Assembly: GCF_007995085.1 (NCBI RefSeq) | Contig: NZ_VOQS01000003.1 | Span: 1,178,001 to 1,242,000 of the forward strand | DNA from: Paraburkholderia azotifigens | Lineage (GTDB): Bacteria > Pseudomonadota > Gammaproteobacteria > Burkholderiales > Burkholderiaceae | Reading direction: 5' to 3' | Length of the DNA stretch: 64,000 nt | In this document: positions 1-8,514 of the stretch, in pieces | Layout of the letters: every line of letters starts with the position of its first letter | How positions within the stretch are numbered: the stretch's first letter is position 1 | Program-made: the position numbers and the translations under genes | The notes under the pieces: model-generated | Databases searched by the model: none | What the model was told of the DNA's origin: nothing | The model's input: only the letters and a program-made list of their open reading frames with translations

Positions 1-157
1 GCCAGTGGGTAAACACGAGGAGCGGCCTTTCGGTCCATCCGCCCTCCAGATATTTGGCGAACGCCGTCTCTCCGCTGACCAGCTGGACTTCGTACCACCC
101 GTCTCGCACGGGCGCATAGTCGTCCAGCGGGAACCATGCGGTCGCTTCGATTTCCAT
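1..157 (-). CDS. hypothetical protein, 5' part only
   Basis: Only the first 52 codons lie in the window and the gene runs off the left edge. The ATG at 157 has AGGAGAC a few bases upstream. The visible protein begins MEIEATAWFPLDDYAPVRDG and contains WYEVQLVSGETAFAKY, a soluble stretch rich in aromatic and acidic residues with no signal peptide or membrane segment. I do not recognise the family. The gap up to the DUF2252 gene (158-406) holds only a 7-bp stem hairpin (211-228) and no convincing gene. Confidence 0.6.
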   Translation of the reverse strand, partial: MEIEATAWFPLDDYAPVRDGWYEVQLVSGETAFAKYLEGGWTERPLLVFTHW

Positions 158-406
158 AGTGCCGTCTCCTGATGTGGAAGTGACTCGTAGGAAGGCATTG
201 TTCATGCCCCACGGGCGGGCACGCCCGTTAACGGCGTCGCAGTTCACGTGGTTCGCGACTTGCAGAGCGAATGAAGCCAGAAAAACCGATGCACTTTTGA
301 CCACGACGCCATCGTCAGATTTACACATCTCGCCCGTCGCCGTAAAGCCCGCCAACATATTCGGATTTGTCGAACGTTTACGCGATCAACGTTCGATGCT
401 TCGAAA

Positions 407-1621
407 TCACGCCCTGGTGCCCAGATTGAAGGCGCCGCGATCGAATGCTTCGCAATAAGCCTTCCAGTCGCTGACGACCTGCGCTTCGCATTGCGTCGCC
501 AGATCGATCAGCGCCAGTTGCCACTTGCTGTCTTCGCCGAAGGCGATCAGGTCGTCGGCGATAGCGGACGTCTGCCGTCCGCTGCTGCGGAAATGCGCCC
601 ACGCGACCAGTTCGGCCATATTGCGCACGACGGATTCGAGCCGCGGCAGCTTGCCGTTCCAGTTGTCCAGCGCGACGCGGTCTTCTGAAGGCTGCAGCCC
701 GCGCAGCACATACGGACGCTGCTCGAATTCGACGGCACGCAGGAACGCTTGCGAGACGACCTGATCGCGCTGCTGGATTTCGACGACACGTTCCGCTTCG
801 CTATGCCATTTGGGCTGCTTTGTTCCGACATTCGGCCCGGTCGCCGACGGCAACGCCAGCTTCATGTCGAGCAGGTAATTGCCGTCCGGCGAGCCCTTTC
901 CCTCAACGAGAATCACATAGCGGTCGACGCCCAGGCTGCCTGTGCCTGCAATCCGGCGCGCCACGTCGATGATCTCGTAGAACTGCGGATTCGGTTCGCG
1001 CTTCGAGAAGTCGTTCATGAACGCGACGACCTTGGCGCGCGTCTCGTGGGTCACGGGGAGCGCCTTCTTGCCGTCGACGCGCAGCGTGCGCTTCTTGCCC
1101 TTCGGTTCGGTGCGGCGGTTCAGGTGATCGACACGCGAGCGCTGATGCAACGCGGCAAACAGTTCGCCGACCATGCCTTCCGCCGTCTCCTCCTCGATCC
1201 AGCGCGCCTTGCCGAAGCGCAGCGCGGCCGCGTAGGAACCGGTGGCCGTGTGGCATAGCGCGAGGGCTTCGGCGCGGCTGAGCTTGAGGTCGTCGGCGGC
1301 CACCAGCACGCTCGACAGCAGACGGATCATTTCGTACAGGCACGGCGCAAGGCAGGCCTCGTCGAAATCGTTGATGTCGAAGTAGATGAGCCGGTTGTCG
1401 CCCTTGTAGCTGCCGAAATTCTCGAGATGCATATCGCCGCAAATCCAGGCGCGCGGCGAATTGTCCAGCACCGTGCCTCTGGACAGGCGCTTGTAGAACA
1501 GATGGCACGTGCCGCGCAAAAACACGAACGGCGACGTGCGCATGCGAGCGTACTTCATCGCGAGGCGCTCGGAATCCCGGCCTGCATTGAATCGGGCGAT
1601 TTCATCGGCGACATCGAGCAT
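407..1621 (-). CDS. DUF2252 family protein
   Basis: This 404-residue protein belongs to the DUF2252 (COG4320) family, whose function is unknown. Residues 62-70 read GDMHLENFG and 81-89 read FDINDFDEA. These resemble the catalytic-loop and metal-binding motifs of the aminoglycoside-phosphotransferase/kinase-like fold, so a phosphotransferase-like activity is plausible but unproven. The reading frame stays open up to 1822, but the ATG at 1621 is preferred: GAGG sits just before it and the added N-terminus would be Arg-rich and unlike the family. It has no signal peptide and is probably cytoplasmic. It is divergent from the GNAT gene that starts at 1846. Family assignment is fairly secure; the biochemical role is inference. 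Confidence 0.8.
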   Translation of the reverse strand: MLDVADEIARFNAGRDSERLAMKYARMRTSPFVFLRGTCHLFYKRLSRGTVLDNSPRAWICGDMHLENFGSYKGDNRLIYFDINDFDEACLAPCLYEMIRLLSSVLVAADDLKLSRAEALALCHTATGSYAAALRFGKARWIEEETAEGMVGELFAALHQRSRVDHLNRRTEPKGKKRTLRVDGKKALPVTHETRAKVVAFMNDFSKREPNPQFYEIIDVARRIAGTGSLGVDRYVILVEGKGSPDGNYLLDMKLALPSATGPNVGTKQPKWHSEAERVVEIQQRDQVVSQAFLRAVEFEQRPYVLRGLQPSEDRVALDNWNGKLPRLESVVRNMAELVAWAHFRSSGRQTSAIADDLIAFGEDSKWQLALIDLATQCEAQVVSDWKAYCEAFDRGAFNLGTRA

Positions 1622-1845
1622 GGAAACCTCTAAGAAATGGCGTGCGATCAGAAGCATTCTGTATCGACAGCCTTTCAGTTTCAAACGTTCGCAAGCCATG
1701 CGCCACGATTCGTGCAGGTCTTTGTCACGCGCGCCGAAGCTGGCTCCATCGAATCGCGCTCGCCTGGTTCTTACGGACGCACTGCGTTTGCCGTATCTTG
1801 CCCGCTTGGCATACTTCAACATCGCGCTTGCAACGGGAGAACGAC

Positions 1846-2565
1846 GTGGGGCAACGAGTCAACGAATATGGACAGCCGGTCGGCGAACCCATGCCGCAAT
1901 GGCAACCGGCACAGGCACCCGGCGATCAGCCGATGACGGGCCAGTACTGCCGGCTGGAAAGGGTCGATGTCGAACGCCACGCTGACGATCTGTACGACGC
2001 CTATCGCGCCGCGCCCGACGGCAGCGACTGGACGTATCTTTCCGTTGGTCCGTTCGAAACAGCCGGTGCGTACCGCGATTTCCTTACAGCCTGTGCGGCT
2101 TCGCCCGACCCACTGCATTACGCCGTCATCGATCTCGCGACAGGCAAGGCGATCGGCACGCTGTCGCTGATGCGCATCGACAAGCCGAACGGCGTGATCG
2201 AAGTTGGCTTTGTGGTGTTTTCGCGGCGTCTGCAAAAGACGCGCATGGCGACGGAAGCGATCTTCCTGCTGATGCAGCGTGTGTTCGACGAGCGCGGATA
2301 CCGGCGCTTCGAATGGAAGTGCGATTCGCTGAACGCGCCATCGCGTGCGGCAGCAGCCCGCTTCGGCTTCACATTCGAAGGCATCTTCCGCCAGGCCGTT
2401 ACCTACAAGGGGCGCAACCGCGATACGGCGTGGTTCTCGATTGTCGATAGCGAATGGCCGGCGCTGCGCGCGGGCTTCGCGGAATGGCTCGACGCCGCGA
2501 ACTTCGACGCGCAAGGCACGCAACGGCGCACGTTGCAGACGTGTATCGCGGCGCAGCGGACCTAA
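1846..2565 (+). CDS. GNAT family N-acetyltransferase (RimJ/RimL type)
   Basis: A 239-residue protein with an Acetyltransf_3-type domain at about residues 40-190: a substrate-side N-terminal half, then a beta-strand (GVIEVGFVVF, about 117-126) leading to the acetyl-CoA loop and the SLNAPSRAAAARFGFTFEG segment typical of RimJ/RimL relatives. Such enzymes move an acetyl group from acetyl-CoA to an amine; the substrate here is unknown. The GTG at 1846 is chosen because GGGAG lies six bases upstream, although the frame is open back to 1642. It converges on the next GNAT gene with a 4-bp overlap of the two 3' ends, so the genes are not co-transcribed. Confidence 0.8.
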   Translation: MGQRVNEYGQPVGEPMPQWQPAQAPGDQPMTGQYCRLERVDVERHADDLYDAYRAAPDGSDWTYLSVGPFETAGAYRDFLTACAASPDPLHYAVIDLATGKAIGTLSLMRIDKPNGVIEVGFVVFSRRLQKTRMATEAIFLLMQRVFDERGYRRFEWKCDSLNAPSRAAAARFGFTFEGIFRQAVTYKGRNRDTAWFSIVDSEWPALRAGFAEWLDAANFDAQGTQRRTLQTCIAAQRT

Positions 2566-3101
2566 CCCATCCGCCGAAACACCCCGGTCGGGTTGCCCTT
2601 GTAAGTGCTCTGCCGTTCTTCGACGTAGCCGCATTTCGCGGCGACCCGTCGTGACGGCACGTTATCCGGCGCGATGATGCACACCGTATCGCGCCCCGGC
2701 CACGTCGCGTCGGCCCATGTCAGCGCGCCGCGCACGGCTTCCGTCGCGTAGCCGACGCCGTGCATCGACGGCATCAGCGCCCAGCCGATCTCTGGCGCGC
2801 CGCCAAGCGGCGGATCGATCTCGCGCTGGTAGTCCGCGAAGCCGATCTCGCCGACGAACCGCCCACCGCCCTTCTCGCGGATCACCCAGTAGCCATAGCC
2901 GAGCAGCGTCCAATGTCCCACATAGCGCAACAGCCGCGACCACACGTCCTCACGGCTAAACAGCTTGCCGCCGATAAACCGCGTGACGATCTCGTCGGAC
3001 CAGAGCGCGTAGCTGTCGTCGAAGTCTTCGCGGACATGCGGACGCAAGATCAGTCGATCGGTTTCGATGTCTCGACGGATGTCAAATGCAGAAGGATTCA
3101 T
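2562..3101 (-). CDS. GNAT family N-acetyltransferase
   Basis: A 179-residue GNAT protein beginning MNPSAFDIRRDIETDRLILR, the classical ETDRLILR opening of RimJ/RimL-like acetyltransferases. The acetyl-CoA region includes EIGWALMPSMHGVGYATEAV (about 121-140) and the C-terminal half has the usual N-VPSRRVAAKCGYVEE segment. The length is normal for the family. It is convergent with the preceding acetyltransferase but too different from it to be a recent duplicate. Substrate unknown; cytoplasmic by lack of signal or membrane segments. Confidence 0.85.
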   Translation of the reverse strand: MNPSAFDIRRDIETDRLILRPHVREDFDDSYALWSDEIVTRFIGGKLFSREDVWSRLLRYVGHWTLLGYGYWVIREKGGGRFVGEIGFADYQREIDPPLGGAPEIGWALMPSMHGVGYATEAVRGALTWADATWPGRDTVCIIAPDNVPSRRVAAKCGYVEERQSTYKGNPTGVFRRMG

Positions 3102-3182
3102 CGCGCGTATCTGGCAGGAGGGAAAGCGCAGATCATCGCAGATACGCGCGCCAAAGCGAACGGCGCGGCATGAAGCGCGGAC

Positions 3183-3659
3183 TCACTCCTGGTTGTACGC
3201 CGCCTCGAGCGTCCTGATGTCGAGCTTGACCATTTGCATCATCGCCTGCATCGCGCGTTGGGTTCTCGCCGGATCCTTGCCCGTCAGGAACTTCATCATG
3301 ACGGTCGGCACGATCTGCCACGACATGCCATACCGATCCGTCAGCCAGCCGCATTGCACGGGCGAGCCGCCGCCTTCGAGCAGCTTGTCCCACAACGTAT
3401 CGACTTCGTCTTGCGTTTCACACTTTACAAACATCGAAATGGCCGGCGAGAACTTGTACTGCGGGCCGCCGTTCAACGCGACGAATTCGCGGCCTTCCAG
3501 CTGGAAGGTGATCGTGAGCACCTCGCCCGCCTTGCCGGGTACGGCATCGCCGTAATGGGTCACGTCACCGATGCTGGAATTCTTGAAGATGCCCGTGTAA
3601 AACCTGACGGCTTCCTCCGCGTTGCCGTCGAACCACAGACACGTCGCAATCTTGTCCAT
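3183..3659 (-). CDS. VOC superfamily protein (PhnB-like)
   Basis: A 158-residue single-domain protein of the PhnB / 3-demethylubiquinone-methyltransferase-like VOC group, beginning MDKIATCLWFDGNAEEAVRF with RYGMSWQIVP in the C-terminal half. These proteins are usually small dimeric metalloenzymes or binding proteins; the reaction here is unknown. The ATG at 3659 has an excellent AAGGAGATGTG leader; the frame is open to 3707 but the extra residues do not fit the family. It lies 80 bp downstream of a second VOC gene on the same strand and is probably co-transcribed with it. Confidence 0.8.
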   Translation of the reverse strand: MDKIATCLWFDGNAEEAVRFYTGIFKNSSIGDVTHYGDAVPGKAGEVLTITFQLEGREFVALNGGPQYKFSPAISMFVKCETQDEVDTLWDKLLEGGGSPVQCGWLTDRYGMSWQIVPTVMMKFLTGKDPARTQRAMQAMMQMVKLDIRTLEAAYNQE

Positions 3660-3739
3660 CACATCTCCTTGAGTTGCGGTGACGGGCGCGGCGCGTATCG
3701 ACCGCACGGTTCACGGCAGCGCCTCGCCCGTGATATCCG

Positions 3740-4225
3740 TTATTGACGGCCTTGCGCCATCTGTTCCATCGCCGACTTCATCTCGTCGGGCGTCACGTCG
3801 CGCTTGTGCGTCGCGACGGACCAGCGGTGGCCGAACGGGTCTTCCACCTGGCCATAACGGTCGCCCCAGAACATGTCGGTGGCGGGCATCGTCACCTTGG
3901 CGCCCGCTGCTTCCGCCTGCGCGATGGTCGCGTCCGCGTCTTCGACATACAGATGCAGCACGACAGGCGTGCCCTTGAGCGCCTTCGGCCCATACGATGC
4001 CCCGCCGCCGCAATCGGGCATTTCGTCGACGAGCATCAGCGTCGAATCGCCGATTTTCAGCGACGCGTGCATCAGCTTGCCGCCAGGGCCGGGCAGGCGC
4101 ACCTGCTCGACTGCATTGAACGCTTTCTTGTAAAAATCGATTGCTTCGGCCGCGCCCGCGACGATGATGTGCGGTGTCAACGTATGCATCCCTTCGGGGA
4201 TGGGTTTGACGGCTGGCGTGGACAT
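3740..4225 (-). CDS. VOC family protein (glyoxalase/PhnB-like)
   Basis: A 161-residue VOC protein. After a short N-terminal arm (MSTPAVKPIPEGMHTLTPH) comes a beta-alpha-beta-beta-beta module with IDFYKKAFNA and the second-half signature GDRYGQVEDPFGHRW, which ends in the DPFGHRW block common to YdcM/PhnB-type proteins and bleomycin-resistance relatives. CAGGAGACACG precedes the ATG. The following VOC gene is of a different subtype, so this is a pair of relatives rather than a tandem copy. Substrate unknown. Confidence 0.82.
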   Translation of the reverse strand: MSTPAVKPIPEGMHTLTPHIIVAGAAEAIDFYKKAFNAVEQVRLPGPGGKLMHASLKIGDSTLMLVDEMPDCGGGASYGPKALKGTPVVLHLYVEDADATIAQAEAAGAKVTMPATDMFWGDRYGQVEDPFGHRWSVATHKRDVTPDEMKSAMEQMAQGRQ

Positions 4226-4364
4226 GATCGTGTCTCCTGATGTGAAGAGGTTTCATGAGTGACGAAGTTTCGCCGATGAGCGAGTCTTCACCACTACGAC
4301 GAGTAAGCCATCTTCAGATCGACACGCGCAATCGTTTATTTTTTCGCGACGGATCGGGACGGGC

Positions 4365-4598
4365 TCAGACGGGCCGCCAGTGACCCGGCACCCACTGCCA
4401 GTGATTGCCTTCCCAACGATAGTGACCCTTCACCCAGTGGTAGCCCGGCGCCGGCGGCGGGGGCATCACTTCGACCACGGGCGCGGGCTGCGCGGGTCTG
4501 ACGGGCTCGGCGACGTAGCAGGCGGACAGCGTCGATGCGCAGAGCGCGCCTGCCAGCAGCGCGCGCAACTTCGTAGATTTCGGGCTCGGTGCATCCAT
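4365..4598 (-). CDS. WxxGHW-repeat small lipoprotein (YXWGXW type)
   Basis: A 77-residue protein whose N-terminus is a lipoprotein signal peptide: a basic start, a hydrophobic run, then LSAC with Cys about residue 27. The mature part is a Pro-rich spacer followed by aromatic repeats YHWVKGHYRWEGNHWQWVPG and HW, the pattern of YXWGXW-repeat envelope proteins. GGGAGAG precedes the ATG. The role of this family is unknown; by architecture it should be anchored in the outer membrane. A second protein of the same type lies at 9373-9675 on the same strand, with the DUF1501/DUF1800/ECF block between them. Confidence 0.8.
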   Translation of the reverse strand: MDAPSPKSTKLRALLAGALCASTLSACYVAEPVRPAQPAPVVEVMPPPPAPGYHWVKGHYRWEGNHWQWVPGHWRPV

Positions 4599-4651
4599 TG
4601 AGATTCTCTCCCTGTGTCATAGCCGGATGGCTTGATTGTTAAATCCGCGCG

Positions 4652-5824
4652 CTACACGCGGATGAGGCCCGTCATCGGCTGCGTGCTGCCAGCCTGTGCG
4701 AACAGCGTGCGCGCGGCGCGATGCGGATCGAGTGCCAGGCTTTCACTCGCGACACCTGCGATCAGCGCGTCGAGCGACACCGTCGGTTTGAGGTCGCGGC
4801 CTTCATGCAGGTCGCCATTTCGCAAGCCCGGCCAGTCGGCGATCACGCGCCCGCCCGCCACAGCGCCGCCGATCACCATCGCCACCGACGCCGTACCGTG
4901 ATCCGTGCCGCCCGTCCCGTTCGCCGCCGCGGTGCGTCCGAACTCGGTGGCGACCAGCACCGTCGTCTTGTTCCAGACCGGGCCGAGTCCGTCGCGCAAC
5001 GCAGCGAGCATCGTGTCGAGCGCCTTCAGTTGAGCGGCGAGGCGCGGCATCTGCGCGCTGTGCGTGTCCCAGCCGCCCGTTTCGATCATCGCGATGCGAG
5101 GCCCGTCGTCGCGCGCGAGAAAACCGGCCGCGAGCTTGCCAAGACTCGCCGGGTCCTGACGCGCGCCCGCGTCGCCCGCCAGGCCGCGCGCCGCCATCGC
5201 CGATTCCCACAGCGGACGCAGTTGCGCATCCTGTTCGTAGAGTTGCGAGACGCGCGCGAGCAGATCGTCGGGCGCCTGCGGCAAACCGGAAGGCGCATAC
5301 GACGCGACATTCGCCTGCCCGCGCAACGCCATCGGCACGGTCGGCGCGAACGCGATCGCGTTCTCATGCGTTGCCGCGCTGTTCGACGGATTCGAGCCCG
5401 GCATCATGCCGACGAGCCGATTGAGCCAGCCGTCCTTCACCTGATACGCGGACGTCCCGCCCGTCTCCAGCACGTTCTGTCCGTCGAAATGAGAGCGGTC
5501 CCGATACGGCGACGCAACTGCGTGCACGAACAGCGCTTCGCGCTGGCCATACATCTGCCCGATCTGAACGAGCGACGGATGCAGTGCGAACGTGCCGTCG
5601 AGTTTCGTCGACGTCGACGTATCGACAGCCAGCGCTCCGCGCAGCGTCGAATAGGCAGGCTCGGCATACGGCACGACGATGTTCAGGCCGTCGGCGGCGC
5701 CGCGCTGGATCACGAACACGAAGCGGCGGTCGGTCGCGGCGCGCGCGAACACCATCTGCGGCGCGACCAGCATCGCGCCTGCACCAGCGGCGGCGACACG
5801 CATGAAGCTGCGGCGAGTGAGCAT
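4652..5824 (-). CDS. DUF1501 domain protein with Tat signal
   Basis: A 390-residue protein of the DUF1501 family (alkaline-phosphatase/sulfatase-like fold, function unknown). The N-terminus MLTRRSFMRVAAAGAG is a twin-arginine signal (TRRSFMR) followed by a hydrophobic stretch to about residue 28, so it is predicted to be exported folded. Family motifs include RGAADGLN (41-48), a GGWDTH block, ATEFGRT and GTDHGTA. The start at 5824 is fixed by a near-perfect GGAGGTGATC leader lying inside the end of the DUF1800 gene, which stops only 2 bp upstream. DUF1800-DUF1501 pairs are a known conserved association. The pair is downstream of an ECF sigma cascade. Confidence 0.88.
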   Translation of the reverse strand: MLTRRSFMRVAAAGAGAMLVAPQMVFARAATDRRFVFVIQRGAADGLNIVVPYAEPAYSTLRGALAVDTSTSTKLDGTFALHPSLVQIGQMYGQREALFVHAVASPYRDRSHFDGQNVLETGGTSAYQVKDGWLNRLVGMMPGSNPSNSAATHENAIAFAPTVPMALRGQANVASYAPSGLPQAPDDLLARVSQLYEQDAQLRPLWESAMAARGLAGDAGARQDPASLGKLAAGFLARDDGPRIAMIETGGWDTHSAQMPRLAAQLKALDTMLAALRDGLGPVWNKTTVLVATEFGRTAAANGTGGTDHGTASVAMVIGGAVAGGRVIADWPGLRNGDLHEGRDLKPTVSLDALIAGVASESLALDPHRAARTLFAQAGSTQPMTGLIRV

Positions 5825-5826
5825 GA

Positions 5827-7377
5827 TCACCTCCGTTGGAAATCGGGCGAAACGAGCAGCAGCGCCAGCGCCGTCGAGGCGCTTTCGGCGCGCGACACGG
5901 CCACCTGCGTCGGCTCGCTGAGCGAGCCCGCCATCAGCGTCGGGCCGAGCGCGCGCGCATCGAGCCGGTCGCCGACGCGCGCCGCGAAACGCTGCGCGAT
6001 CTCGACGCGCCGCACGAGCGCATCGGGCGCGGCCCAGCTTGCGGCGATGTCGTCGTATCCGGCGGGCGAGCCCGGCCGCCACACCTGTTGGCCCAGTTGC
6101 GTGAGAACGGGCGCCATCTGCACGGCGCGCGCGCCGTCGTTCGGGTCGTGCATGCCGAGACCGCGCATCGACGAAATCGTCCATTCCCACGGCGACTTGA
6201 ACTTGACGGCAACGGGCGACCACGCGGCGTCGCTTGCGATCAACGCGCGATACACAGTCGGCAGATCGCCGCGGCTGCGCATGAACGCCGTCGCCAGCTG
6301 ATCGACGACATCGGGCGGCGGATTGTCCGCGACGAAGTGGCGGGCGAGCTTGGTCGCGATATGCGTCGCGGTGGCGGGCGCGCTCGACAGGTCGTGCAGC
6401 ACGGCGAGCGTTTGCGCTTCGCCGGGCTGATCGTAGCGGCGGCCCATGATGGTCCGCGTGCCCGGCTCGTGCAGTGGCGCCCTGAACACGAAGGCGCCAG
6501 GCGGGGCGTTGCCGGGTTGCGGTCCCTGAGCTGCAGCAATGCTCCAGCCTGTCATCGCGCGCGCGAACTCGGTGACGTCGTCCTGCGTGTAGCCGCTGCG
6601 TACGCCGAGCGTGTGCAGTTCCATGATTTCGCGCGCGAGGTTTTCGTTGAGTCCCGGCTTGCGGTTCGGATTGCGTTGCGCGGCGCGCATCGCGGCGACG
6701 CTGTCGGGCCCGACGGAACGCGTCTGATCGAGAAACAGCTGCATCGCGGGATGACGCTCGACGGCGACCAGCATGTCTTCGAAGCGGCCGAGCACATGCG
6801 GGCGAATCGCCTCCGCTTCGAACGCGCCGGCGTAGGGCGCAACGTCGCCTTTATCGACAGACACGGCAAAGTGATTCGCCCAGAAATGCACCAGCCGTTC
6901 GACGAAAGGCGCGGGCGTCGTCAGTGCGCTCGCGACGCGGGCATTCACGGCCGCCCGGTAAGTGTCGCGCGATTCCATGCGCACCGCCTTGTTCGCGGCC
7001 TGACGGGCGGCTTTGCGCGCGTCTTCAGCGTTGGCGGCGGCGTTGGGCTGGCTGGCTGCGTTCGTCGCGCTTGCCGTGGCGCTCGTGGCGTTCGTGGCGT
7101 TCGTGGCGTTCGTGGCGTTCGTGGCGTTCGTGGCGTTGCTGGCATTGGCCATCGCCTGCTGGCGCTCGCCGGCGAGCTGCGCGGCGATTGCCAGCGAACC
7201 ATACTGTGCGGCCCATGCAGACGGCATCGGCTGATAGGCGTCGAACTGCGCGAGCAGCCAGTGTTTTGGATCGGCGGGCGGCGCTTCGTCGGCGCGCGCG
7301 CCGAGGCCGAAGCGGTTCAGCGCGATCGCGGCCGCGCTCAACGGCGGCGCCGTCATTGCGGCAGATGAATTGGCCAT
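5827..7377 (-). CDS. DUF1800 domain protein with NAT repeat
   Basis: A 516-residue DUF1800 protein beginning with a short arm and AIALNRFGLGARADE, the normal family opening. Function is unknown; the family is commonly paired with DUF1501, as here. No Tat or Sec signal is visible at this start, unlike its partner, so it may be carried out with DUF1501 or stay inside. Residues about 78-106 are a low-complexity Asn-Ala-Thr tract encoded by a 9-bp tandem repeat at 7076-7144, inserted in a helical linker between the first segment and the main domain. GGAGAGGACTGAGC precedes the ATG. Confidence 0.87.
   Translation of the reverse strand: MANSSAAMTAPPLSAAAIALNRFGLGARADEAPPADPKHWLLAQFDAYQPMPSAWAAQYGSLAIAAQLAGERQQAMANASNATNATNATNATNATNATSATASATNAASQPNAAANAEDARKAARQAANKAVRMESRDTYRAAVNARVASALTTPAPFVERLVHFWANHFAVSVDKGDVAPYAGAFEAEAIRPHVLGRFEDMLVAVERHPAMQLFLDQTRSVGPDSVAAMRAAQRNPNRKPGLNENLAREIMELHTLGVRSGYTQDDVTEFARAMTGWSIAAAQGPQPGNAPPGAFVFRAPLHEPGTRTIMGRRYDQPGEAQTLAVLHDLSSAPATATHIATKLARHFVADNPPPDVVDQLATAFMRSRGDLPTVYRALIASDAAWSPVAVKFKSPWEWTISSMRGLGMHDPNDGARAVQMAPVLTQLGQQVWRPGSPAGYDDIAASWAAPDALVRRVEIAQRFAARVGDRLDARALGPTLMAGSLSEPTQVAVSRAESASTALALLLVSPDFQRR
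7076..7144. repeat. 9-bp tandem repeat inside DUF1800 gene
   Basis: GTGGC recurs at 7076, 7085, 7094, 7103, 7112, 7121 and 7130, an exact 9-bp period with unit gtggcgttc (first copies slightly varied), followed by degenerate copies. On the coding strand each unit adds Asn-Ala-Thr, so copy-number change keeps the frame. Near-identity of the central units suggests recent slippage. Confidence 0.95.
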
Positions 7378-7454
7378 GCTCAGTCCTCTCCGATGCGAGC
7401 CGGTTAGGCTCGCCCGTCGTGTGTCGTTCGATATGCGTTAAACGGAGCGTGCGG

Positions 7455-7535
7455 CGCTTTTCCGTCGCTGTTTTTGCGTCGCTGCTTTTTCGTCAATGCG
7501 TTTGCGCCACTGCTTCTGCGTCGGGCGCGAAAAAT
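7455..7535. repeat. degenerate T-rich repeats upstream of DUF1800
   Basis: Between the CpxP-like gene (ends 7535) and the DUF1800 start (7377) are several imperfect copies of a cgtcgctgtttttg-like unit of roughly 17-18 bp. On the minus strand they read as CGACGC followed by A-rich blocks. The copies are too diverged to give an exact count. Function unknown; they could be a leader or promoter element. Confidence 0.4.
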
Positions 7536-8065
7536 CATTCGCTCGCGGGCTGATCGCCCTGTTCCTGCGAGCGCTGCTGGGCCTGCCGTTGCGCCTGCGT
7601 CTGCGGAAGCCGCCACTGGCCGCGCTCGCGCAAGCCCTCGGCGAACTTCACGCGCTCGTCGGGCGACAGCGTCGCCGCAAAATCGGCCACGCCCTGCTCG
7701 ATCCGCGAACGCAACGCGATATCGGCTTCGCGCGTGCGGTTCAGCGCGATGTCGAGCGCCGAGCGATCGAGTTGCGGCGCAGCCAGCAGACGCAGCACTT
7801 CGCGCCGCTCTTCACGGCCTTCACGCGCGTAGTCGCGCGCTCCGCGCCGCGCGGCCTTCAGCGCGTCGACGAACTGCTTCTGACGTTCCGCCGACAGATC
7901 CTCCGCCGCGAAACGCAGCGCACGCGGCTGCGGCTGCGCGGCTGTTGCCGTCGTGCGGCCATGCGCGACGAACCACTGATACGCGCCGCCTGCGACGCCG
8001 CCGATCAGGAACACATTGAGCACCAGCGAGCCGATCAACAGAAATTTCCAGGCGCGTCCGCTCAT
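7535..8065 (-). CDS. membrane-anchored CpxP/CnrX-like periplasmic protein
   Basis: A 176-residue protein with one N-terminal membrane anchor (about residues 7-30, FLLIGSLVLNVFLIGGVAGG) and a charged helical periplasmic part of the Metal_resist/CpxP/CnrX kind (ERQKQFVDALKAARRGAR; LSPDERVKFAEGLRERG). Its ATG overlaps the stop of the anti-sigma-like gene, so the three genes sigma/anti-sigma/sensor look like a CnrYXH-style cascade. The periplasmic part has no His after residue 35 and no Met, so the nickel/cobalt ligands of CnrX are missing and metal sensing is not supported. The C-terminal tail is Gln-rich. Confidence 0.7.
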   Translation of the reverse strand: MSGRAWKFLLIGSLVLNVFLIGGVAGGAYQWFVAHGRTTATAAQPQPRALRFAAEDLSAERQKQFVDALKAARRGARDYAREGREERREVLRLLAAPQLDRSALDIALNRTREADIALRSRIEQGVADFAATLSPDERVKFAEGLRERGQWRLPQTQAQRQAQQRSQEQGDQPASE

Positions 8066-8514
8066 TCGCCACTCCAGTCTGCGGCCGTGCCGCCAAATCC
8101 AGTTGTCAGATACGACGAGTCCGGTCCCGGCGACGGGCTGCCCGTCACGAGGAAAAACGACACTGCGAACGCTCCGGCCACGCCGCCGATCAGTCCGACG
8201 CCCGCGAACGCGGCGCCCGACCACCACCAGCCTGCGCGCGGCGAGCGGCTGCCCGGCCACGCCTGCGACAACCAGCGCGGACGGCGGCGGGAAGGCGCCG
8301 AAGCAATGACGCGCCGGGTGAGGGCGGGATCGGGTGCAGCGACGGTATCGCCGGCGAGCCATGCGTCCAGTTGCGCTGCCTGCGCGAGCACGGCGTCCGC
8401 CTCGCCGCGATGCTGCCCGGCCCACGCATTCGCAGCCGCGCGCTCGTCCGCGGGCCAGTGGCGGGCGTCGGCGCCATAAGCATCGACGATTGCGCGAAAT
8501 CTCTCTGGTGTCAT
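8062..8514 (-). CDS. putative anti-sigma factor (one membrane segment)
   Basis: A 150-residue protein whose ATG overlaps the stop of the ECF sigma gene in an ATGA junction, a typical sigma/anti-sigma arrangement. The N-terminal 90 residues are soluble and helical (MTPERFRAIVDAYGADARHW, then DERAAANAW) and would face the cytoplasm. A single membrane segment spans about 97-124, followed by a short periplasmic tail. There is no zinc-binding HxxxCxxC motif, so it is not a ZAS-type anti-sigma. Function is inferred from position and topology. Confidence 0.7.
   Translation of the reverse strand: MTPERFRAIVDAYGADARHWPADERAAANAWAGQHRGEADAVLAQAAQLDAWLAGDTVAAPDPALTRRVIASAPSRRRPRWLSQAWPGSRSPRAGWWWSGAAFAGVGLIGGVAGAFAVSFFLVTGSPSPGPDSSYLTTGFGGTAADWSGE

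Noticed and set aside
211..228. Terminator between the first two genes
   Set aside because: A 7-bp stem exists but lacks a T-run and is short; not listed as a terminator.
4721..7368. Long plus-strand open frames across 4721-6301 and 5836-7368
   Set aside because: They are antisense to the DUF1501 and DUF1800 genes, are extremely Arg-rich and show no family likeness. They result from the high GC content at third codon positions.
7535..8065. Nickel/cobalt sensor like CnrX
   Set aside because: The fold and operon fit, but the periplasmic part lacks the His and Met ligands, so metal sensing is unsupported.
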